A stretch of DNA of 64,000 nt from contig NZ_JAFIBI010000001.1 in assembly GCF_017832975.1 (NCBI RefSeq), forward strand, positions 4,216,001 through 4,280,000, read 5' to 3'. This stretch comes from Arthrobacter sp. PvP023. GTDB taxonomy: Bacteria > Actinomycetota > Actinomycetes > Actinomycetales > Micrococcaceae. Shown here piece by piece: positions 57,755 through 64,000 of this stretch (the stretch's first letter is position 1; each line of letters starts with the position of its first letter). A program made the translations under genes and the position numbers. A model generated the notes under the pieces. The model was not told where the DNA came from, ran no database searches, and worked only from the letters and a program-made list of their open reading frames with translations.

Positions 57755-58294
57755 CTACGGGTTGGAAGGGGAATTGAGCTGCGCCATCCGCGCTTCGCAA
57801 AGGTCCAGCCACCGGACTTCGGCTTCGGTCTGGAAGATCAGCGAATCCAGTACGAGCAGCCAGGCGGTGTCCGCCCGGCGCTGGCTGGCTGAAGCGTCCC
57901 GACGGGACTTGGTGTAGTCCTGCAGGGCCTTCATGGACGCGCCGCGCTGGGCCTGGATGACAGCTGCGACGTCCACGCCGGGAATGGTCACGGCGAGGGC
58001 GAGCTTGATGGCGAGTTCGTTCCTGGGAGGGTTGCCGCGGCCAACGGGAGCCTGGAACCAGCCCGTGACTTCGGCCCGGCCTGCGTCTGTGATGCTGTAG
58101 ATGACATGGCCCTCGCCGTCGCCGCCGTCGTTCCTGACCAGCCCGTCCCGTTCCAGACGGTCCAGCGTGGTGTAGACCTGCCCGATGTTCAGCGGCCAGG
58201 CGGAGCCGGTGCGGTCCTCGAACTCAACCCTCAACTGGTACCCGTAACGGGGTTTGTCCTGGAGCAGGGCGAGGAGACTATGGCGAATGGACAT
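57755..58294 (-). CDS. PadR-family transcriptional regulator
   Basis: A 179-residue regulator. The winged helix (about 1-85) has SIRHSLLALLQDKPRYGYQL and GQVYTTLDRLERDGLV, the standard PadR start. A C-terminal helical dimer domain (about 100-175) ends with WLDLCEARMAQL. AGGGGG four bases before the ATG at 58294 supports the start. Ligand unknown. It lies divergently or in tandem near the cstA and quinone-reductase genes. A palindrome at 58349-58361 may be its own operator. Confidence 0.9.
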   Translation of the reverse strand: MSIRHSLLALLQDKPRYGYQLRVEFEDRTGSAWPLNIGQVYTTLDRLERDGLVRNDGGDGEGHVIYSITDAGRAEVTGWFQAPVGRGNPPRNELAIKLALAVTIPGVDVAAVIQAQRGASMKALQDYTKSRRDASASQRRADTAWLLVLDSLIFQTEAEVRWLDLCEARMAQLNSPSNP

Positions 58295-58348
58295 GCTGCC
58301 CCCTGATGTCGCAAAGACGACGGCATACACGCGCCCCCAAGACGCGTG

Positions 58349-58361
58349 CATACCGCGTATG
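58349..58361 (-). promoter_or_regulatory. Palindrome in the padR promoter region
   Basis: CATACCGCGTATG is a perfect inverted repeat with a 3-base centre. It lies about 10 bases downstream of a promoter-like TTGCCT-N17-TAATGT on the minus strand, in a position suited to repression of padR itself. Confidence 0.5.
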
Positions 58362-58429
58362 GAATTACATTAGCGTTATTCAGCCGCCAAGGCAATACCG
58401 GGTATCCATCCGCGGGCCCGAATGTCCGG

Positions 58430-59413
58430 CTACATGACCAGCAGGACCTTCCCCACGTGGTCGCCGGAGTCGAAGTATTCGTGGGCTGCGCGCACCTGGT
58501 CCAGCGGGAAGGTCTTGGCAACCAGAGGCCGGATGCGCCCGTCGGCAAGGAGCGGCCACACGGCTTCCCGGACGGCATTCATGATCACGCCCTTCTCCGC
58601 CACCGGACGCGGACGCAGGGCCGTGCCTATGATGGCGGCCCGCTTACTCAGGAGCGTCCCGAGGTCCAGTTCCGCTTTGGTGCCGCCCTGGAGCCCGATC
58701 ACGATCAGCCGGCCGTAGTCCGCCAGTGCGTCAACGTTCTGCCGGAGATACTTGGCACCCACCACGTCCAGGATGACGTCGGCACCGTGTCCGCCGTTTT
58801 GTGCGCGGAGGGCCTCGGGAAAGTCCTCTTCGGTGTAATTGATGGCGATGTCCGCCCCGAGGAAGGCCTTGGCGGTGCCAACCTTCTCCGCAGTTCCGGC
58901 CGTGGTGGCTACTGTGGCGCCAAAGGCTTTGGCGAGCTGGATGGCCATGGTGCCGATGCCTCCGGTGGCGCCGTGGATCAGCACCGTCTCCCCCGGCTGC
59001 AGCTGCGCCGTCATGATCAGATTCGAGTAGACGGTGGCCGCCACTTCGGGGAGGGAGGCCGCGGTGACCAGATCCACGCCGTCGGGAATTCTCAGTACCT
59101 GCTCGGCAGGGACTGCCACGCGCTGGGCGTAGCCCCCGCCCGCCAGCAGCGCCACCACCCTGTCCCCAACGGAAAACGGCTTGGTCACGTCGGGGCCGAA
59201 GCCCGCTATCCGGCCGGATACCTCCAGGCCAAGGATCTCCGACGCCCCGGGCGGCGGCGGGTAGAAACCCCGGCGCTGCTGGACATCGGCGCGGTTGAGG
59301 CCTGCTGCGACGACGTCGATCAGCACTTCGCCGGGACCGGGAACCGGTGCCGGGACTTCGCGCACTTCGAGCACCTCTGGCCCGCCGGCCTCTCTAACGT
59401 AGACGGCCTTCAT
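58430..59413 (-). CDS. NAD(P)H-quinone oxidoreductase (zeta-crystallin-like)
   Basis: A 327-residue zinc-free medium-chain reductase. The start MKAVYVREAGGPEVLEV, the NADPH-binding GATGGIGTMAIQLAKAFGA, and the absence of the zinc-ligand Cys set point to quinone oxidoreductase (qor type). It would reduce quinones or alkenals with NADPH. GGGAG six bases ahead sets the ATG at 59413. It runs toward padR on the same strand, with 130 bases between them. Confidence 0.92.
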   Translation of the reverse strand: MKAVYVREAGGPEVLEVREVPAPVPGPGEVLIDVVAAGLNRADVQQRRGFYPPPPGASEILGLEVSGRIAGFGPDVTKPFSVGDRVVALLAGGGYAQRVAVPAEQVLRIPDGVDLVTAASLPEVAATVYSNLIMTAQLQPGETVLIHGATGGIGTMAIQLAKAFGATVATTAGTAEKVGTAKAFLGADIAINYTEEDFPEALRAQNGGHGADVILDVVGAKYLRQNVDALADYGRLIVIGLQGGTKAELDLGTLLSKRAAIIGTALRPRPVAEKGVIMNAVREAVWPLLADGRIRPLVAKTFPLDQVRAAHEYFDSGDHVGKVLLVM

Positions 59414-59536
59414 GGTGAACTCCCGATTCCTAGCTGCTTCCTGCCACAAAAAATAGTGTGCAGCGGCAGCGCCTGCCCGCAAACACTCCGGACGGTTTTT
59501 GTCGCAGCCAACTGCCTATGAAACACTACTCGGTAA

Positions 59537-59624
59537 GGAAGGTTGTCCGAGCGGCCGAAGGAGCTGGTCTTGAAAACCAGTGTGCGGTAACCCCGTACCA
59601 AGAGTTCGAATCTCTTACCTTCCG
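59537..59624 (+). tRNA. tRNA-Ser (anticodon TGA)
   Basis: An 88-nt class II tRNA with long variable arm. Acceptor GGAAGGT pairs with ACCTTCC at 59617-59623. Anticodon stem CTGGT/ACCAG encloses CTTGAAA, reading UCN codons. The variable arm (about 59582-59599) forms its own stem and the T loop has TTCGAAT. CCA is not encoded. A terminator follows 5 bases later. Confidence 0.96.
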
Positions 59625-59629
59625 CGAAG

Positions 59630-59671
59630 AATGCCCCGGGTCCTGAAGCATCAGGATCCGGGGCATTTTCC
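59630..59671 (+). terminator. Terminator of the tRNA-Ser gene
   Basis: A 17-bp stem (AATGCCCCGGGTCCTGA and its near-perfect complement) with a 4-base loop and a TTTTCC tail. Confidence 0.9.
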
Positions 59672-59795
59672 GTTAAGGGAAAGTTTGGACCGGGACCATT
59701 GAAAGTGTCGGCGCTCCGGAATAGTGTCTGCTTTGTCTTCACTGACCAAGCCTTCTCCGCGGCCACGTCTGCCGCGGAAACCGACAGGAGCCACT

Positions 59796-60617
59796 ATGCC
59801 CAGCCCTGACATCACTCCCGGCGCACCCTGCTGGATCGACCTTATGACGTCTGACACCGAGAAGGCCCGGCAGTTCTACGGCGGACTGTTCGGCTGGGAC
59901 TTCCAGGCCGGCGACCAGGAGAAGTATGGCGGCTACATCACCGCCACGAAGAACGGCAAGTCGGTGGCGGGCATCATGCAGAAGGACGAAAGCCAGGCCG
60001 GAATGCCCGATGCCTGGTCCACCTACCTGCGTTCGGACGACGCAGCCGCCACGGCTGCTGCCGTCACCGAGCACGGCGGCCAGGTCTTCATGCCCCCGAT
60101 GGACGTTCCCGAACAGGGGGTCATGGCAATTTTCGGCGATGCCACCGGCGCCGCCATCGGCATCTGGCAGCCGCGCGAAATGACCGGCTACGAGCTTGTC
60201 GCCGAACCAGGCGCACCGGCGTGGCACGAGCTTCACACCAAGGACTACCCCGTTGCCGTCAAGTTCTACGAGGACGTCTTCGGCTGGGACACCGACGTCA
60301 TGAGCGACACCCCCGAGTTCCGTTACACCACCCTGGGGGCCGGAGACGCGGCGAAGGCAGGCATCATGGACGCCTCCGCGTACCTTCCGGCCGAAGTCCC
60401 GTCCAACTGGCAGGTCTACTTCGCCGTTGAGGACGCCGACGCCTCGATCGACAAAGCCCTCAGCCTCGGTGCTCAGGTGATCGACGGGCCGGACGACACC
60501 CCGTTCGGCCGGCTGGCAACCCTTGCCGACCCCACCGGGGCGATGTTCAAGATCGTGGCTGACACCGGGCAGGGAGCGGGCGATCCGGCCGAATCAGGAG
60601 ATACCACCGGGGCCTGA
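59796..60617 (+). CDS. Two-domain VOC (glyoxalase-like) protein
   Basis: A 273-residue protein of two vicinal-oxygen-chelate domains. The first (about 8-115) begins GAPCWIDLMTSDTEKARQFY and the second (about 128-245) GAPAWHELHTKDYPVAVKFY, an internal duplication. Both have the FYGGLFGWDF / FYEDVFGWDT strand. Metal-site residues look partly conserved. Relatives with this layout include a hydroxylase-like, bleomycin-resistance and 27-kDa antigen group, without known function. AGGAG five bases ahead sets the ATG at 59796; the frame is open further up but less well supported. Confidence 0.88.
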   Translation: MPSPDITPGAPCWIDLMTSDTEKARQFYGGLFGWDFQAGDQEKYGGYITATKNGKSVAGIMQKDESQAGMPDAWSTYLRSDDAAATAAAVTEHGGQVFMPPMDVPEQGVMAIFGDATGAAIGIWQPREMTGYELVAEPGAPAWHELHTKDYPVAVKFYEDVFGWDTDVMSDTPEFRYTTLGAGDAAKAGIMDASAYLPAEVPSNWQVYFAVEDADASIDKALSLGAQVIDGPDDTPFGRLATLADPTGAMFKIVADTGQGAGDPAESGDTTGA

Positions 60618-60980
60618 AACGTCACCGCATTTCATTTAAGTAAATTGATCTAAAAAATACCGGCCAGCGGCTTCCATCGGAGCTACTGGCCGGTATTCTT
60701 TTGGCATGTCCGGCACATGGGGTGGGCCGGCAGACGCACAAAACCAAAAACACTGTTGCCGGAACCGGGCCTATGCCGCCCCTTCGCCGGCAGCGAACGT
60801 TTCGCTGGGGGACGTCTCGCAGAATGCACGCTGAATCTACTGCACGTTCATTCGACTCTGTTTTGCTGTGCCGGAAACTACTTGACCAGGAGTAAAGTCC
60901 GGGCCCTTTGTCCGCGCCACAACGCCGGACACATTCCACCGAGCCCTTTACCCGGGGCACCCTAATGAGAGTTAGAGCGG
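60618..60980. other. Intergenic region with one terminator, no gene
   Basis: About 360 bases before the secreted nuclease gene. Only the hairpin at 60656-60702 is clear. Short open frames have no domain and no ribosome site. A promoter for the nuclease gene must lie here, but I cannot mark its boxes with confidence. Confidence 0.55.
60656..60702 (+). terminator. Terminator after the VOC gene
   Basis: A 12-bp stem (AATACCGGCCAG and complement) with an 18-base loop and a CTTTT tail, about 40 bases after the stop. Confidence 0.85.
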
Positions 60981-63900
60981 ATGAAACGCACACCATGGAA
61001 AATTGCGCTGGGCACGGCGTTGTCAGCGGGGCTCATCGCAGCTCCTCTGGCTTCCGTCCCGGCGTTTGCAGTGGAGGTCTCACCGGCCGCTGCAGGCACC
61101 TCCCCCGTCGTCATCAACGAGGCTTACCTCAGCGGCGGAAGCGCCGGAGCAGCCTACAAGAACAAATTCGTAGAGCTGTACAACGCCTCTGACGCGCCGG
61201 TAACCCTGGACGGCTGGTCCCTGCAGTACCGCTCCGGCACGGGCACGGCCGCGCCGAGCAGCACAGCGCCCCTCGCCGGCACCATTGCGGCCAAGGGGTA
61301 CTACCTGCTCAAGGGCGGCAGCAACGGCACCGTCGGCCTGGATCTTCCCGCCGCAGACGTGACCGCCACCGGATTCAACCCGGCGGGCGCGGGCGGCACA
61401 ATCGTCCTGGCCAAGCAGTCCACCACCCTGAACCCGCTGGCCGTCGGCTCGGTAATCGAGCCTGCCAACGTCGCGGACCTGCTGGGCTACGGCACCTCCA
61501 ACACGTTCGAGACCAAGGCCGCTACCGCACCCGGAAGCAACACTGACGTCAAGAGCCTGAACCGCAGCGCCGGCCTGGACACCAACAACAACTCCGCCGA
61601 CTTCACGCTCAGCGCCGCAATCACCCCGACCCCAGCCGGGGGCAGCGCGGATCCGGTTGATCCCGATCCGGTGGATCCCCCGCCGGCACCCGCCGCCAGG
61701 ACCATCGCGGAAATCCAAGGATCCGGCGCGGCCAGCCCGTTCGTCGGCACCTCCGTCACCACCCGCGGCAAGGTCACTGCGGCCTTCCCCACCGGTGGCT
61801 TCGCTGGTTTCTACCTCCAGACCCCCGGAACCGGCGGCGACCTGACGCCGGCCAACCACACGGCGTCGGACGCCATCTTCGTCTACTCGCCCGCAACGGT
61901 AGGCTCCGTCGCGATCGGCGACTACGTCGAAGTCACCGGGGCCGTGTCCGAGTTCTACGGGATGACCCAGGTGAACGTGGCGGATGCCGCCAGCCTGAAG
62001 AAGCTCGACGAGGCCGCTCCGGAGGTGAAGTCCACCGGCTTCGCCCTCCCGGCGACCGAGGCCTTCCGCGAGTCCCTCGAAGGCATGCTGCTGACACCGC
62101 AGGGACCTGTGACGGTCACCGACAACTACTCCCTGAACCAGTACGGCGAAATCGGCCTGGCCGGCGGGACCACTCCGCTGGAGCAGCCCACCGCCGTCGC
62201 CCCTTACGGTTCCGCCGAATACACGGCAACCGTGGCGGCCAACGCCGCCCGCGGCATCAAGCTCGACGACGGGGCCACCACCAATTTCCTGAAAGATGCC
62301 GCCACCAAGGCGCAGGTCCTGCCGTACCTCACCACCGCGGATCCCGTCCGCGTCGGGTCTCCCGTGACGTTCAAGACCGACGTGGTGCTCAGCTACGCCA
62401 ACAACTCCTGGAAGTTCCAGCCGCTGACCCACCTGACGCCGGAAAACGCCGGCATCATCCAGCCGGCAACCTTCGGCGCCACCCGTGCCGAAGCCCCCGC
62501 CGCCGTCGGAGGCACCCTGAAGATTGCCTCCTTCAACGTGCTGAACTACTTCCCCACCACCGGTGACATGCTGGCCGGCTGCACGTTCTACACCGACCGC
62601 GACGGCAACCCCATCACCGTCCGCGGCGGCTGCGACGCCCGCGGTGCAGCCAACGCCGAGAACCTCAAGCGCCAGCAGGACAAGATCGTGGCGGCCGTCG
62701 GCAAGTCCGGCGCCGACGTTGTATCCCTGATGGAGGTTGAGAATTCGGCCCAGTTCGGCAAGGACCGGGACGACGCCCTGGCCAAGCTGGTGGACGCTCT
62801 GAACATTCCCGCCCCGGGGATCTGGGACTACGTCCGCACGCCCGCCAACGCTCCCCCGCTGGCTGACGAGGACATGATCCGCACCGCGTTCATCTACAAA
62901 AAGGCAGCTGCGGAACCGGTGGGCGAATCCATCATCCACAACGACACCGTGGCTTTCGCAAGTGCCCGCAAGCCGCTGGCCCAGGTGTTCAAGCCGGTCG
63001 GCGCGTCCGATGACAAGAAGTTCATCGCCATTGCCAACCACTTCAAGTCCAAGGGCTCGGCCACAACTCCTGAAGACACCGACAAGGGCCAGGGCGCCTC
63101 GAACCTTGCCCGCACCGAACAGGCCAAGTCGCTCCTTGCTTTCTCCAACGACCTCCAGGCTTCGAAGGGTACGGACAAGGTCTTCCTGATGGGCGACTTC
63201 AACGCCTACGCCAAGGAAGACCCCATCAACGTCCTCACGGCCGCCGGCTACATCAACCAGGACGAAAAAGCCCGGAATGCCGACGGGTCAGCCAAGCACT
63301 CGTACCTGTTCGGCGGCCTAGTGGGTTCCCTGGACCACGTCCTCGCCACGCCGGGTGCGAACTCGGTGGTCACCGGTGCCGACATCTGGAACATCAACTC
63401 CGTGGAGTCCGTGGCGCTGGAGTACAGCCGGTATAACAACAATGTGACCAACTACTATGCGCCGGACCAGTTCCGGGCCAGCGACCACGATCCCGTGGTG
63501 GTGGGCCTTGATCTGCCGGCCGCACCGGTCCTGCCGCCCAGCGTTGACCTGAACTTCCTGGGCATCAACGACTTCCACGGACGCATCGACTCCAACACGG
63601 TCCTGTTTGCCGCCACCATCGAAAAGCTCCGCGAGGCCGCCGCTCCCGGCGCCACGGCCTTCCTGTCCGCAGGCGACAACATCGGTGCCTCGCTGTTTGC
63701 GTCCGCCGTCGCCAAGGACCAGCCCACCATCGACGTGCTGAACACCCTGGAACTGCGGACGTCCGCCGTGGGCAACCACGAGTTCGACGGCGGCTGGGCG
63801 GACCTCCGCGACCGCGTCATCGCCGGCGGGACAAACGCGAAGTTCCCCTACCTCGGTGCCAACGTGTACAAGAAGGGCACCACGGAGCCGGCACTGCCTG

Positions 63901-64000
63901 AATACACGGTGTTGGAGTTGAACGGCGTCAAGGTGGCGGTGATCGGCACTGTCACCCAGGAAGTTCCTTCGCTGGTCACCCCGGCGGGCATCACCGACCT
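60981..64000 (+). CDS. Secreted ExeM/NucH-type nuclease fused to a 5'-nucleotidase domain (3' end outside window)
   Basis: The frame from ATG 60981 is open to the window end (about 1006 residues seen). A signal peptide (1-30) ends near VPAFA. Then come a lamin-tail domain (about 42-170, VVINEAYLSGGSAG), a Pro/Asp linker, an OB-like domain (about 235-400), and an exonuclease-endonuclease-phosphatase domain from about 510 (LKIASFNVLNYFPTTGD, VVSLMEVEN, FLMGDFNAYAKED, RASDHDPVVVG). A metallophosphatase/5'-nucleotidase domain starts near residue 855 (LNFLGINDFHGRID, FLSAGDNIGAS, AVGNHEFDGG). It would degrade extracellular DNA and dephosphorylate the nucleotides, releasing phosphate. Confidence 0.92.
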   Translation, partial: MKRTPWKIALGTALSAGLIAAPLASVPAFAVEVSPAAAGTSPVVINEAYLSGGSAGAAYKNKFVELYNASDAPVTLDGWSLQYRSGTGTAAPSSTAPLAGTIAAKGYYLLKGGSNGTVGLDLPAADVTATGFNPAGAGGTIVLAKQSTTLNPLAVGSVIEPANVADLLGYGTSNTFETKAATAPGSNTDVKSLNRSAGLDTNNNSADFTLSAAITPTPAGGSADPVDPDPVDPPPAPAARTIAEIQGSGAASPFVGTSVTTRGKVTAAFPTGGFAGFYLQTPGTGGDLTPANHTASDAIFVYSPATVGSVAIGDYVEVTGAVSEFYGMTQVNVADAASLKKLDEAAPEVKSTGFALPATEAFRESLEGMLLTPQGPVTVTDNYSLNQYGEIGLAGGTTPLEQPTAVAPYGSAEYTATVAANAARGIKLDDGATTNFLKDAATKAQVLPYLTTADPVRVGSPVTFKTDVVLSYANNSWKFQPLTHLTPENAGIIQPATFGATRAEAPAAVGGTLKIASFNVLNYFPTTGDMLAGCTFYTDRDGNPITVRGGCDARGAANAENLKRQQDKIVAAVGKSGADVVSLMEVENSAQFGKDRDDALAKLVDALNIPAPGIWDYVRTPANAPPLADEDMIRTAFIYKKAAAEPVGESIIHNDTVAFASARKPLAQVFKPVGASDDKKFIAIANHFKSKGSATTPEDTDKGQGASNLARTEQAKSLLAFSNDLQASKGTDKVFLMGDFNAYAKEDPINVLTAAGYINQDEKARNADGSAKHSYLFGGLVGSLDHVLATPGANSVVTGADIWNINSVESVALEYSRYNNNVTNYYAPDQFRASDHDPVVVGLDLPAAPVLPPSVDLNFLGINDFHGRIDSNTVLFAATIEKLREAAAPGATAFLSAGDNIGASLFASAVAKDQPTIDVLNTLELRTSAVGNHEFDGGWADLRDRVIAGGTNAKFPYLGANVYKKGTTEPALPEYTVLELNGVKVAVIGTVTQEVPSLVTPAGITD

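Noticed and set aside
61080..63041. A 653-codon open frame on the minus strand
   Set aside because: It mirrors the secreted nuclease gene, whose plus-strand domains are unmistakable. Long antisense frames are common at this GC content.

Overview
The window is high-GC actinobacterial chromosome, most likely Arthrobacter/Pseudarthrobacter (Micrococcaceae). The support is indirect but consistent: a complete 16S-23S-5S rRNA operon without spacer tRNAs, a full GlgE-type alpha-glucan pathway, SenX3-RegX3-PhoU, the LpqE/CarD/IspD/IspF/CysS/RlmB order that is also found in mycobacteria, and a Bpa/PafE proteasome activator ending in GQYL. Many genes use GTG or TTG starts.

Layout. 1-2005: the tail of a LacI-family regulator, an overlapping SRPBCC/GNAT pair and two short tandem-repeat arrays. 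2019-7521: an rRNA operon on the minus strand, with its promoter near 7761-7789. 7999-21377: storage-carbohydrate cluster, with glgE, treS and a fused maltokinase-branching enzyme on the minus strand, a divergent glgP, and glgX followed by a secreted-type ribonuclease and its barstar-like inhibitor. 21495-31970: nitrilase-family hydrolase, rlmB, cysS, a small lipoprotein, ispF, ispD, carD, an LpqE-like lipoprotein, regX3, senX3, phoU and gpmA. 32072-38837: methyltransferase, DUF2516 protein, trans-sulfuration enzyme, tmk-holB, a TAP-like peptidase lipoprotein and a HAD protein lacking its usual nucleophile.

39075-46697 is the most accessory-looking part. It begins at a tRNA-Thr and holds an IS481-type transposase remnant, a secreted I36/crystallin-like protein, an excisionase-like helix-turn-helix protein, PspA, two coupled membrane proteins, and a pnuC-nadR-nrtR NAD-salvage operon preceded by two matching operator-like sites. 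46799-60617: MFS transporter, P-type ATPase, several small hypotheticals, aldo/keto reductase, a gene broken by an in-frame TGA, bpa, ybdD-cstA, a PadR regulator, quinone oxidoreductase, tRNA-Ser and a two-domain VOC protein. The window ends inside a large secreted nuclease/5'-nucleotidase gene.

How the genes work together: TreS makes maltose from trehalose, the Mak half phosphorylates it to maltose-1-phosphate, GlgE extends glucan from that, the GlgB half branches it, and GlgP and GlgX degrade it. SenX3-RegX3 and PhoU diverge from a region with four 11-base units resembling an actinobacterial PHO box. PnuC, NadR-like and NrtR form a compact ribosyl-nicotinamide uptake and NAD synthesis unit that is probably self-regulated. 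I did not find a convincing entirely new system. The best leads are the terminator-linked GAGAGAGCGT repeat family, the Mak-GlgB fusion with an internal start, the NAD operators, and several enzymes with altered key residues.
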